In this document: in pieces, positions 34,934 to 43,915 of the stretch
How the letters are laid out: each line of letters opens with the position of its first letter
Numbering within the stretch: the first letter of the stretch is position 1
From: Fibrobacter sp. UWB4
GTDB lineage: Bacteria; Fibrobacterota; Fibrobacteria; Fibrobacterales; Fibrobacteraceae
Direction of reading: 5' to 3'
Assembly (NCBI RefSeq): GCF_002210345.1
Contig: NZ_MWQI01000001.1
Location: 310,001-374,000 of the forward strand
Length of the DNA stretch: 64,000 nucleotides
Translations under genes and position numbers: made by a program
Notes under the pieces: model-generated
What the model was told of the DNA's origin: nothing
Databases searched by the model: none
Seen by the model: the letters and a program-made list of their open reading frames with translations, nothing else

Positions 34934-35632
34934 ATGTTTCTATCTCCAGATTCTCGCGGTATTGTCCGCTTGCCTTCTCTTGAATATGGACGCTCTGTGC
35001 TGGGCGCCCCGTTGCTGTACTACCCGTGCAAGAGCGAATGCAAGTTGCTTGTAATGGCGGGAATCCATGGCGAAGAGCCTGAGACGACGTTTCTCCTGAG
35101 TCGTGTGCTCCGAGCTTTTGACGAACCTTTTGATTCCATTGCTTTTGTCCTGTGTGTCAATCCGGACGGAGTCGCTCTTGGAACGCGCGGAAACGCCAAT
35201 GGCGTAGACTTGAACCGCAATTTCAAGACGCAGAACTTCTCGACGGAAAAGGTGGGGTCACGCTCGATTCTCGAAGCGCCTCGTGATACGCTTTTGTCTC
35301 CGGGATCATTTGCAGGGAGCGAACCGGAAACGCAAGCGCTTGTCGCGTTAATCGAAAAGCTGAAGCCCGCGAGCGTACTTGCGATGCATGCCCCGATGGG
35401 CTGTGTCGATGCCCCGCAAAAAACATCGCTTGTCGAAGGCGTGATGGATACGTTTAATTTGCCATGGCTGCCGGACATTGGGTACAAGACGCCGGGAAGC
35501 TTCGGGACGTGGTGCGGGGAACGCGGCCTCGAATGCGTGACTCTTGAACTCCCGCGCATGTCGCTAGAACAATTGTTTGACCGCTACGGCCGCGCGTTCG
35601 CGGAATGGCTGGAGGTCGCGGAGTCTTGCTAG
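34934..35632 (+). CDS. M14 zinc carboxypeptidase, MpaA-like murein peptidase
   Basis: 232 residues. Zinc ligands: HGEEPE (HxxE) and the second His in AMHAPMG; the M14 substrate motif NPDGVALGTRGNANGVDLNRNF is present, as is the catalytic Glu near VTLELPR. It resembles MpaA, which cleaves gamma-D-Glu-diaminopimelate in recycled muropeptides. No signal peptide, so probably cytoplasmic. It lies 108 bp downstream of the VanY-type gene; together they suggest a small peptidoglycan-recycling module. A terminator follows. Confidence 0.88.
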   Translation: MFLSPDSRGIVRLPSLEYGRSVLGAPLLYYPCKSECKLLVMAGIHGEEPETTFLLSRVLRAFDEPFDSIAFVLCVNPDGVALGTRGNANGVDLNRNFKTQNFSTEKVGSRSILEAPRDTLLSPGSFAGSEPETQALVALIEKLKPASVLAMHAPMGCVDAPQKTSLVEGVMDTFNLPWLPDIGYKTPGSFGTWCGERGLECVTLELPRMSLEQLFDRYGRAFAEWLEVAESC

Positions 35633-35664
35633 AACGTTTCTTGGAATGTCTATAAAACAGAAAT

Positions 35665-35681
35665 GCCCGCTTGTTGCGGGC
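35665..35681 (+). terminator. Intrinsic terminator after MpaA-like gene
   Basis: GCCCGC/GCGGGC stem with TTGTT loop and T4 on the plus strand. Confidence 0.8.
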
Positions 35682-35701
35682 TTTTCTCATAAAATTTAAC
35701 T

Positions 35702-35742
35702 GGATCCTTCGTTCGTGCTGCGCACTTCACTCAGGATGACGT
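35702..35742 (-). repeat. GTCATCCTGAG...GAAGGATCC repeat
   Basis: On the minus strand the unit opens GTCATCCTGAGTGAAG and closes CGAAGGATCC. A second copy on the plus strand lies at 50068-50104. This is a palindromic-type intergenic repeat known in many genomes. No gene. Confidence 0.75.
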
Positions 35743-35753
35743 GGTTCTAACCA

Positions 35754-36551
35754 CTACTTCTTACCCGCTTTAGCTTCTTCGATAATCTGTTTGCGGTAGA
35801 TGATGCCCACACCGAAGCCGATCACCATGTAGCTTGTACCGAGGATGAGCAGGTATTCGAGAATGTACGGCACTTTTTCGTTGTAGAAAAGGAGACCGGC
35901 AACGTAGGTAAGCAAAATCAGCACAATCTGGAAAATGTTGAAAGGCTTGTTCTTGCGCGGCTGGAGCTTCGGGAGGAACAGCGGGCTTACCATCAGGAAT
36001 CCTGTGATGACAAATACGATAATCGGGAGCCAGAAGATGAATGTGCTCGGATCGTCAAAAGTGCCTTTGCTTTTGAGGAATACGATGAGGGTCGCGTTCA
36101 CCATGCCGGCGAAAGTGGAAGGAAGTCCGGAGAAGTGGTGGTGGTAGGTGTCGCAGTCGCAGGCGTTGTACTTGGCAAGGCGCATGGCGGCGCAAAGTAC
36201 ATAAATCGCGAGTGCGATAACCATCAGCAAGCCGTGGTTCTGGAACCATTCCGGCGCGTAAGTCTTGTAAGCGAAGAAAAAGCCGAAAGCCGGAGCTAAT
36301 CCGAAGGCGATCAAGTCGGCGAGGCTGTCGAACTGGGCGCCGAATTCAGAACTGGCGTTCACGAGGCGGGCGGCAAAGCCGTCGAGCTTATCAAAAAGGG
36401 CACTCAGGATGACGAAGTAGGCACCCATGCGGATCGGGTCTGCGGCACTAAACGAACCGAATGCGCCGGTTGTCCAGCATATGGAAAAAACACCCAACAA
36501 AAAGTTTAGACTTGTGAAAGTATTTGGCAAAATAAAACGTAATTTTCCCAC
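35754..36551 (-). CDS. pssA: CDP-diacylglycerol-serine O-phosphatidyltransferase
   Basis: 265 residues. Integral membrane enzyme making phosphatidylserine. The CDP-alcohol transferase motif DG-x2-AR-x8-G-x3-D-x3-D is intact (FDKLDGFAARLVNAS and GAQFDSLAD). About eight membrane helices. The start is GTG 36551, supported by an AAGGAG Shine-Dalgarno 7 nt before it. No psd gene nearby. Convergent with the MpaA-like gene. Confidence 0.92.
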   Translation of the reverse strand: MGKLRFILPNTFTSLNFLLGVFSICWTTGAFGSFSAADPIRMGAYFVILSALFDKLDGFAARLVNASSEFGAQFDSLADLIAFGLAPAFGFFFAYKTYAPEWFQNHGLLMVIALAIYVLCAAMRLAKYNACDCDTYHHHFSGLPSTFAGMVNATLIVFLKSKGTFDDPSTFIFWLPIIVFVITGFLMVSPLFLPKLQPRKNKPFNIFQIVLILLTYVAGLLFYNEKVPYILEYLLILGTSYMVIGFGVGIIYRKQIIEEAKAGKK

Positions 36552-36610
36552 GATATACTCCTTGAAATGGTCTGCTAAAAATAATTTTTTTAATGGAAAA
36601 AGAAACTTTT

Positions 36611-38389
36611 TTATTGATTATCCTGCTGCTTGACTGGCACAATTTCCCACAGTGCACTCACTCCGGCGGCGACAACGAGATTATTTGGCGGTGCATATGG
36701 GTTTTCTGCGGTAGGGAAGTTAGTCCAGTGCTTGGTTGAAAACTGATAGTAGGTAGATGGCCTGTACATGATCGGGAGAACAGGGACTGTTTGCATGAAT
36801 AAGCTGTTTAGTTCACGGTAGGCCTGCACGAGCGTATCTTCGTCTGTAATGGTCGGAATTTGCATCAAAAGGTTGTTTATCTCTGTATTCTGGAAACGCC
36901 CCTGGTTAGCAAAGGTCTCTTCGCCAACGGGCCTGTACGTGGTGCTGTTGAGCATCTGGTAGAATCTGTTCCAGGGGTTTGCGATGGAGTGTTCCGATGG
37001 CGGAGTCTTCATAGCGAGGTCGAATGTGCCTCGACGCAAGTTCATGTCCCAGATCCCGTAATCTTCGATTTTGGGAACCGCTGTAATTCCGATTTCTGCA
37101 AACGATTCTACAATGACATTGATGGCGTCGATCCAGTCGGTCCAACCTTGCGGACATTCGATGGTGATGCTCCGAACAGGCTTTTTCTTTTTATCGAGCA
37201 GTTTGCCTTCTTCGTTCCAGGAATAGCCGGCATCCTTGAGGATTTCACGAGCTTTTTCAGTGTTGTAGCTATAGCCGAAAGCGTCGGCATCTTCTTTGTT
37301 GAAGAACTTCTTTTCTGGGCCGAACGGGAGAATGAAGCCGGGCTGCATGGTGGGGGTATAGTTTGAAAGTGCCCGAGCCTTTATTTTTTCAAAGTCGACC
37401 GCATGAATGAGCGCACGTCTAAAGTTTACGTTGTTGAAGGGCTCTTTTTGCGTGGCGACGACCAAGACTGTAATGGTCGAGGGGAGCTGGTAAGGTTCCT
37501 CTCTGCTCCATGCACGGATACTGTCCTTTGTTTTTTCCCAGATTCTAGGCAGGTAAATGGAAGAGACGTCCAAGTTGCCACGGACCATGGCACTATTGAA
37601 ATTGTCATTTCCGTCGTAAATGGAGTGGATGATGTACTTGGGGGCCGGTTTTCTTCCGCTGTAATTGCTGTTCCGCCAGTAGTTCTCGACACGTTCAAGC
37701 ACGATCTGGTCGGGCGAAAAATTCTTTAAGATGTATGGACCCGAAGCAACCGGGTTGTTCTCGTTCCTGAAAATGAGAATCTTGTCCATGTTGTAGGTCT
37801 TTCCGACCTTGGCGGACTTGACCAGGGGTTCAAATACCGATTTGGGGAGAATGGATGTTTCGGCTATGGCGTTGAGGACCATGAGCGGATTTCTGTTTGC
37901 AGAAAGATGGAACGTGATGTGGTTCCCGCTGTCGGCAGAAATCGTCTTGATGTACTTCCAGTTGTTGTGGTGCGCGGTCGGGAGAACGGAATCCAGCTTG
38001 AAGGTGTATACAACATCTTCGGGTGTGATTTTTTCTCCGTTATTCCATTTCGCGCGTGAATCTAGGTGGACCGTAATGGAAGAATCTGTCTGGGTGTATG
38101 AATCCGCAAGCATCGGATCGAGCTTGCCGGTAAGCTGGTTATAGGCAAGGAGCGATTCGTACATGAGGCGGATATTTCCGTCGGCAGGGAAGTTTGGGTC
38201 GGGGTCGAGCGGGTTGAATGTTGTGGGCGGTGCCCAGTCAAAGCCGCCGATGTAAAGAGTCTCGTTTCGCGGGTAATCGGAGAGCATTGCCTTGGGCGTC
38301 TTGGAAACTTCATCTTTACAACCTGTAGCCATGAACGCAATCGTCATGGAGAGGGTGAATGGGATGAATTTCTTAAAGTGATCGCTCAT
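36611..38389 (-). CDS. ABC-transporter peptide-binding lipoprotein (SBP family 5)
   Basis: 592 residues from ATG 38389 (MSDHFKKFIP). Lipobox ATGC. The SBP_bac_5 signature is visible: LNPLDPDPNFP, LADSYTQTDSSITVHLDSRAKWNNGE, and DVVYTFKLDSV. Such proteins bind oligopeptides or similar solutes for an Opp/Dpp transporter. No permease or ATPase genes are adjacent, so partners are encoded elsewhere. It lies 59 bp upstream of pssA on the same strand. Confidence 0.9.
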   Translation of the reverse strand: MSDHFKKFIPFTLSMTIAFMATGCKDEVSKTPKAMLSDYPRNETLYIGGFDWAPPTTFNPLDPDPNFPADGNIRLMYESLLAYNQLTGKLDPMLADSYTQTDSSITVHLDSRAKWNNGEKITPEDVVYTFKLDSVLPTAHHNNWKYIKTISADSGNHITFHLSANRNPLMVLNAIAETSILPKSVFEPLVKSAKVGKTYNMDKILIFRNENNPVASGPYILKNFSPDQIVLERVENYWRNSNYSGRKPAPKYIIHSIYDGNDNFNSAMVRGNLDVSSIYLPRIWEKTKDSIRAWSREEPYQLPSTITVLVVATQKEPFNNVNFRRALIHAVDFEKIKARALSNYTPTMQPGFILPFGPEKKFFNKEDADAFGYSYNTEKAREILKDAGYSWNEEGKLLDKKKKPVRSITIECPQGWTDWIDAINVIVESFAEIGITAVPKIEDYGIWDMNLRRGTFDLAMKTPPSEHSIANPWNRFYQMLNSTTYRPVGEETFANQGRFQNTEINNLLMQIPTITDEDTLVQAYRELNSLFMQTVPVLPIMYRPSTYYQFSTKHWTNFPTAENPYAPPNNLVVAAGVSALWEIVPVKQQDNQ

Positions 38390-38492
38390 TGTATTCCTAC
38401 AAAACAAGATTGGTCAAATGTAGTGAGTTTTTTCAAATCTGACCACTAAAATTTAGTTTACTAATACCTAAAGTAATTTCTATAGGCTCTGT

Positions 38493-41024
38493 TTATAGCG
38501 GAAAACCGTATAGCACTCGTTTCGGGGAGGCACTAAACAGGGTATGGTTCAAAATGAAGGGGGTGCCTGCCCCGCCCGGGGTGTTGAATGTCTTTACGAC
38601 CTTGCCGGTTTTGATGGATAGTGCGATGACTTCGCTTCCCTGGTCTATCCATGCTTTGCCGTCATAGATGAATGGTTTTGAAAATATGGATTTTTTTCCT
38701 TGATATTTCCAGAGCGGGGTTCCGATGTTGGAATAAAGGAGTATCGATTGATCTGCTAGCGAAATAATGATTTTATCTTCGTTTTGGTCGCGGAATACTT
38801 GCGTAGATACGATCGGGTATTCCATAAGCACCTGTGTCGGGCTGAAATCCTTGTGCTTGGTGTTTTGTAAAAAGAGCTTGTTTGTGCTTGATACAAGAAC
38901 GAGCGTGGAATCGATCCCTTCCATTGCAGTGATGTTGACCTGAACTTTATTTACTGAATTTTCTATAGCGAAGCCGTTGTCGTCATTGAGCCGCATGAGT
39001 TCTCCGTCGAGGTTGCACAATTGCAGGTTGCGGTTCTGCTTCACTACGTGGAACGGCATGGAATAAACTTTGCGGGACCAGATGATGCTGTTGCTTGAAC
39101 GTGAAATTTTGAGTAGAAAACCGTTCCAGGTCGATGCGTAAATATTGTCGCCACTCAGGGTGAAGTTGAACGCTTTGCCTGGCAAAGGCAGCGGCTTGTT
39201 GAATGCGTCCTTGTTCATGTCGTAGACATGCATCTGGTAGCCGGTTGAAATGACAATGGAATTTTCGTCAGATTGAATAACGGGGGCGTTCCCGATTTTC
39301 CCAATGTGCTTGCTCCAGCGCTGTTCGCCTGTTTCGGCGTTGATGCAGATCAGCTGTTCTGTAGCTGGGTCAACGGTGTAGAGGTTCTTTTTTGAACCCA
39401 GAAACTGCGGATACACCGTCTTTGGCGAAATGTTTAACGGGCTTGCAAAAATGGCGCCGATGACATCGCTGTAATGGCTCAGAATCGTCCCTGCAATTTG
39501 CGGGCTTCCAATAGAAAGCCTTACGGCTTCTGCCCATGCGTTTTGACGGCTCTTTTCAGGAACTTCCTGTCTTTCCAGGTTTAAGGCCTTGAGAAAGTGC
39601 GCTTCTGCATTACCGGGTTCGTTTTTAATGATTGTGTCAAGTATCGGGATTACATTTTCCCAGAGATTCTGCTTGGCCTGGAACATGGCTTGTGAGGCAA
39701 GCTTGCTCGAGTATAGTGGCCTTTGTCCATAGTAATGGGCATCAATAGCAAAGATCTTTTTATCGTTAAAGGAAATGTAAATGAAGCGTTTCTTGATGAT
39801 GGGGCGCATCTTGGGGGGCTTTGCAAAGTTGAAGCGCCACAAGGGGCGAAGTAATGTATCGACGGTGATGACAGAACCTTCGTTAGAGAAAAGCCCCAGA
39901 GTCCCCTGTGCCAGCGGGTACATGTTGGATGCGTTTGCGCGGATGCTTGAAAGGACGGCTCCCGTGTAGTGGTTGTACAGGCTTATTTTCCCGGAAGCTT
40001 CTAGGGTGACAATGTTGTTTTCAAAAGCCTGGATGCTCTCGATGTTTCCGACGGCTACTTTCCACAGAGGTGTTTGCGTATTTTGCAGGGAATAGCAGAA
40101 CAGCGTGTTTCCAGAAATCAGGTAAACTAAGTTCTTGAAAATGAAAACGTGCTGTATGACATCGTATTGGGCGATGGTGAAATTTTCAGTGGCGGAACTT
40201 GCTGAAACGAAGTGGAGCGCGTTATCTGGACAATTGATGATAAAGTTGTCGTTGATGATCTGGTCTTTCTGGAGCTGGCATGAATTGTAGTCGGCGCTTC
40301 CCTTGATGATAGAGCCTTTGCGGTCAAGGATGTAGAAACTTTTGTCGATGATGGCTATGGCGATCCCGTTCACTGCTGTAAACTGGTGCACGTCTTTTAT
40401 ATCGTAAGATGTTATTTGTTTGGGCGAGTTATGAGGCTTGTAAAAGAGAGAATCTCGTGCGGGATTCTGGTACCACATTCCATCGGAATCAATATGCAGC
40501 AGATGTTCGTTTTCGTTTAAGCGCGAAGAAATTTCAAGAATCATGCCGCTTTCGATTTTTGCAATACGTCCGTTTTCAAACAGGATGTTTGCGTTCTTGC
40601 CGTCAAAAATCTTTCGGACAGGACTAGCAAGGGGAATTGTCTTTTGCAAAAGTCTTTCTGGGGCAAAACTTGTGGCTGCGTCTCGTCCGGCAAGCCAGTA
40701 AGCTTTACTCGTGTTTGCTGTAATAGCTTGACTGCGGCTGTAAAAGTGGTTGGCCTGTGCTTTGTTATTGGCTAAGTCGTAAATTTTACCGAGGTAGAAA
40801 AAGGCGGATTCCTTGTCTTCTTCGTCTCCCTGGCGTGAAATTTTTTCAAGAAGCCTTATGGCGTCATCGACTTCGCCTTTCATTTCGAAGAGGTAGATGG
40901 CTTCTTGAAGTTGCGAAGCCATTTTGCTTGCATGTACATGAGCCGAAAATAACGAGCAGAGGGCGATGGTTATAAGTAACCACGCCTTGCAGATGTTGTT
41001 TTCTCTAAGTCTCAAACTATGCAT
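38493..41024 (-). CDS. Secreted TPR and PQQ-type beta-propeller protein
   Basis: 843 residues from ATG 41024 (MHSLRLRENN); the start overlaps the response-regulator stop by 8 bp. A signal peptide ends near VHAS. TPR-like helices (about 30-90, IRLLEKISRQGDEED) are followed by propeller repeats, a second helical segment in the middle (ENVIPILDTIIKNEPGNAEAHFLKAL), and more PQQ-like strands (QLICINAETGEQRWSKHIG). Predicted periplasmic or surface scaffold without an obvious active site. It is the last gene of the operon with the sensor kinase, so it may be the output or input partner of that system. Confidence 0.75.
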   Translation of the reverse strand: MHSLRLRENNICKAWLLITIALCSLFSAHVHASKMASQLQEAIYLFEMKGEVDDAIRLLEKISRQGDEEDKESAFFYLGKIYDLANNKAQANHFYSRSQAITANTSKAYWLAGRDAATSFAPERLLQKTIPLASPVRKIFDGKNANILFENGRIAKIESGMILEISSRLNENEHLLHIDSDGMWYQNPARDSLFYKPHNSPKQITSYDIKDVHQFTAVNGIAIAIIDKSFYILDRKGSIIKGSADYNSCQLQKDQIINDNFIINCPDNALHFVSASSATENFTIAQYDVIQHVFIFKNLVYLISGNTLFCYSLQNTQTPLWKVAVGNIESIQAFENNIVTLEASGKISLYNHYTGAVLSSIRANASNMYPLAQGTLGLFSNEGSVITVDTLLRPLWRFNFAKPPKMRPIIKKRFIYISFNDKKIFAIDAHYYGQRPLYSSKLASQAMFQAKQNLWENVIPILDTIIKNEPGNAEAHFLKALNLERQEVPEKSRQNAWAEAVRLSIGSPQIAGTILSHYSDVIGAIFASPLNISPKTVYPQFLGSKKNLYTVDPATEQLICINAETGEQRWSKHIGKIGNAPVIQSDENSIVISTGYQMHVYDMNKDAFNKPLPLPGKAFNFTLSGDNIYASTWNGFLLKISRSSNSIIWSRKVYSMPFHVVKQNRNLQLCNLDGELMRLNDDNGFAIENSVNKVQVNITAMEGIDSTLVLVSSTNKLFLQNTKHKDFSPTQVLMEYPIVSTQVFRDQNEDKIIISLADQSILLYSNIGTPLWKYQGKKSIFSKPFIYDGKAWIDQGSEVIALSIKTGKVVKTFNTPGGAGTPFILNHTLFSASPKRVLYGFPL

Positions 41025-41739
41025 CAAACTTGTAGCCTGCACCACGGATAGAAAGGATGATTTTGGGATTGGCCTGATCGTCTTCGAGTTTGCGTCTCAA
41101 GTTTACAATGTGGTTGTCGATTGTTCGCGTGGACGGCATGTTGTCGGGCGTGTAGCCCCAGAGGTCCTGCAACAGATCCTCGCGCAGGACCACTTCGCCA
41201 CGACGTTGCCAGAAGTATTTGAGAATCTGGAATTCTCTTGTGGAAAGTTCCAGAGGAACACCGCCCTTTGTGGCGACGAATTTCTTGAAGTCCAGGTGGA
41301 TGTCGGCAAAATCGACGGCATCGACAGAAGCGAGCTGCTTTGTGGGCCGTGCTTGCGCCTGCAAGTCGATTCTACGGAGGAACGCTTTTACGCGGGCCAG
41401 AAGTTCAAGGATTGAAAACGGCTTTGTCACGTAGTCGTCGGCACCCATGTCGAGTCCTGCGACCTTGCTCGTCTCTTCGGTCTTGGCGGTAAGCATGATG
41501 ATAATGCATTCCGGGTGCTTTTTGCGGATGAAACGGCAGACCTCAAAACCGCTTTTCTTGGGGAGCATCACGTCCAGCAAGATGAGGTGTGGCTGGAATG
41601 AGTCCGTCTTGGCGATGGCTTCTTCGCCGTCGCATGCCGTTTCAACTTCGTAGTTTTCGAGTTCAAAGTTGTCCTGGAGCCCAAGCCGGATGATTTCTTC
41701 GTCTTCTACAATGAGAATTCTGTGTTGTTGCATAATCAT
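41017..41739 (-). CDS. OmpR/PhoB-family response regulator
   Basis: 240 residues. Receiver domain 1-125 with acidic pair in VEDEE, phospho-acceptor Asp56 (LILLDVMLP), Thr in LTAKT and Lys in VTKPFS. A winged-helix DNA-binding domain follows (LSTREFQILKYFWQRRGEVVLREDLL, RTIDNHIVNLRRKLEDD). The start ATG overlaps the kinase stop by 4 bp (ATGA). Clearly the partner of the upstream histidine kinase. Confidence 0.95.
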   Translation of the reverse strand: MIMQQHRILIVEDEEIIRLGLQDNFELENYEVETACDGEEAIAKTDSFQPHLILLDVMLPKKSGFEVCRFIRKKHPECIIIMLTAKTEETSKVAGLDMGADDYVTKPFSILELLARVKAFLRRIDLQAQARPTKQLASVDAVDFADIHLDFKKFVATKGGVPLELSTREFQILKYFWQRRGEVVLREDLLQDLWGYTPDNMPSTRTIDNHIVNLRRKLEDDQANPKIILSIRGAGYKFDA

Positions 41740-43784
41740 TCTGCCTTCTTGAATCGTACGGTAAAAGTAGAACCCTTGCCTGGTTTGCTGGTGAGGGAAA
41801 TTGTCGCCTTGTGGGTCTCGGCCACGCGCTTTACGATGGCAAGCCCAAGACCGGAGCCTTTTGTGCTGCGAGTCATTTCGTCACCAACCCTATAAAAATC
41901 ATTAAATATATTTTTTTGTTCTGAAGAGGGAATCCCAATTCCTGTGTCGGCAACGGAGAAAACGACTCTGTCTTCATCGGGGGCGACCGTGATGGTGATG
42001 TCGCCAGGAGCGTTCGTGTACTTGATGGCGTTTTCGATAAGGTTTTGCACTAAGCTGTAAAGTGCTGTGTAGTCGCCAATGACAAATAGGCCCGGCTCGA
42101 TTTTTGTATTGAACATCAGGCCTTTTTCGACGCCGATGTCTTCTACATTGTCAAAAACCTTCTGTACGCAGGCCGAAAAGTCGAGCTTTTCCCAGTGGAA
42201 ACCGCCCTTGCCGTGTTCCATACGCGTGTAGTTCAGAATGGCGCCGATGAGGTTTTCGAGGCGGGTGGCCTCCTTGCCGATAAGCCCTGAGTATTCCTGC
42301 ACTTTTTCGACTTTCTGCACACGCCCGCGGGCCATCATTTCGGCAAACATCTTGATGGAGGTGAGCGGCGTCTTGAGTTCGTGTGAAACGCTCGAAAGGA
42401 AGTTCGCCTTCATCGCCAAAAGCTTGTGTTCTTGCGTGAGGAATCTAAACATCACGATGGAGCCAAGCAGCACTGTAATGAGCGAGAACGATAGAAGCCC
42501 GTACATGAGGAACATGCGCTTGCGGGTTTCCTTCTTGATTTCGCTTAAGCCTTTTTCGTATAGCGTTAAGTTCCATGAAATGACTTTATCTAAAACGACT
42601 TGCGTTAAAACCGCAGAACTGTCGGAGACGTGGCCGAGGATGAGGGCCTTGTCGGAACCTTCGGTGATGGAATAGGGAATGCCCTTCCAGCCTTGTGCAG
42701 AGGTCTTGAGCTTGGATCTCATGCGTTCGCGGTATTCATCGATATTCACCTTGGCAAGAACGACCTGGTCACCGGATAGAATCGGGTAGCTCATCTTGAT
42801 GAACGTCGTCTTGTTATTGCTCATGATATCGATGCCGTTCTTGGACGTCGATTCCTTGTTCATTAGCGCCTGGACAAGATCTTTATTGTTAAAGAATATA
42901 TCCATGTAGCCGAGCTGGCGGTTAAAGTTCTCGCGCAAGTTCCAGAACGCTTCGCGCTTTTCCTGGGTCAGGTTCTCAAATGAAAGGATCTGTGTAAATG
43001 TCGTTTCAAAGAAGAATTTTGCCGAGGGCAGGTTCTCGATGTTTTCGCTTTGCAGGAACTGGTTTAAAACAGAAAGTGTGTAATCTTCGGCTTCCTTGTG
43101 TTTTTTTTGGGCCACAAGTATTTCAAAGTGCAGCAGGTTCACCGAACGGGTCAGGTCTGAATGGAGATAGCCTTGCTGGTGCGGGTGCTCTTCGAGGATG
43201 TTTAAAAGACGGAGCGCTTCGTCGTAGTCCTTCGTTTTATAAGCGATGCGCACAAGCCCAAGAATGTTCTGGATCTGGTCATCGGCGGAATCGTACGAAA
43301 ATCGCAGCTGGCGGGCCGATCGCGAAAGGTTGGCTGGCTGCGGCATGGCCGAGGTGACCTCTTCGCGGAACAGCATCTTCTCGAATGGGTTTGCAATGCT
43401 GTTTGAATAATCTGAGGTCTTCGAGAAATGCTTTGACGAAATGTCCGGATATATAAGCGAACCCTTGTTGTACAGGAACATCGCTTCGATGCCGTTCACG
43501 GTCTTGAACTGGGTCGCGTTTCCGAAGTCCAAGAGGCTGTGTGGCTGTTCGTAAAGGTAAAGCGATGCGGACTTGACTTCCTGGAAAATTTTATTTTGTT
43601 CTTTGTTGATTGTCGATACGCATTGTTCCCGGAACGTTGTCGTGCTTTCGCTAAAGTTCTTTTGCGCGAGGAAAGCTTCGTTCTGGATGTTACGGACACT
43701 CAAAAACGAAAGAATCGCCGTCGGTAGGACGATTCCCCCTGCAAAAAAGGAAAGAAAGAGAAGGTTGCTACGAGATATCTGCAT
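41736..43784 (-). CDS. Membrane sensor histidine kinase
   Basis: 682 residues. Membrane helices at about 8-28 and 424-447 flank a large periplasmic region of about 390 residues, part of which (165-250) is helical and TPR-like. HisKA holds His468 (SSVSHELKTPL). HATPase motifs: N box NLIENAIKYT, G1 DTGIGIP, G2 GSGLGLAIVKRV. No HAMP domain is obvious. A GGAAG Shine-Dalgarno lies 11 nt before the ATG. It is the partner of the response regulator at 41017 and follows the 38-residue membrane peptide. Confidence 0.95.
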   Translation of the reverse strand: MQISRSNLLFLSFFAGGIVLPTAILSFLSVRNIQNEAFLAQKNFSESTTTFREQCVSTINKEQNKIFQEVKSASLYLYEQPHSLLDFGNATQFKTVNGIEAMFLYNKGSLIYPDISSKHFSKTSDYSNSIANPFEKMLFREEVTSAMPQPANLSRSARQLRFSYDSADDQIQNILGLVRIAYKTKDYDEALRLLNILEEHPHQQGYLHSDLTRSVNLLHFEILVAQKKHKEAEDYTLSVLNQFLQSENIENLPSAKFFFETTFTQILSFENLTQEKREAFWNLRENFNRQLGYMDIFFNNKDLVQALMNKESTSKNGIDIMSNNKTTFIKMSYPILSGDQVVLAKVNIDEYRERMRSKLKTSAQGWKGIPYSITEGSDKALILGHVSDSSAVLTQVVLDKVISWNLTLYEKGLSEIKKETRKRMFLMYGLLSFSLITVLLGSIVMFRFLTQEHKLLAMKANFLSSVSHELKTPLTSIKMFAEMMARGRVQKVEKVQEYSGLIGKEATRLENLIGAILNYTRMEHGKGGFHWEKLDFSACVQKVFDNVEDIGVEKGLMFNTKIEPGLFVIGDYTALYSLVQNLIENAIKYTNAPGDITITVAPDEDRVVFSVADTGIGIPSSEQKNIFNDFYRVGDEMTRSTKGSGLGLAIVKRVAETHKATISLTSKPGKGSTFTVRFKKAE

Positions 43785-43798
43785 TGGAGAGCACTTCC

Positions 43799-43915
43799 TT
43801 AAAATGGAACATGCGCTGACAATTCAGGATAATTCAGTATAAGAACACTTCCAGCCATCAAGATCGCTAGAATCGAAATCGCAATGCCAATTATTATTAA
43901 TAAGTTCTTTGTCAC
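43799..43915 (-). CDS. 38-residue single-pass membrane peptide
   Basis: A small gene starting with GTG at 43915 whose first four bases (GTGA) overlap the stop of the LysM gene. It encodes [16 protein letters not shown], then [17 protein letters not shown], then AHVPF. This is one long hydrophobic helix with a short polar tail. It stops at 43799, 14 bp before the kinase start, so it sits exactly between the LysM gene and the kinase gene in the same operon. The overlap and position support real translation; no Shine-Dalgarno is seen, consistent with coupling. Possible roles: kinase modulator or assembly factor (inference). Confidence 0.7.
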   Translation of the reverse strand: MTKNLLIIIGIAISILAILMAGSVLILNYPELSAHVPF

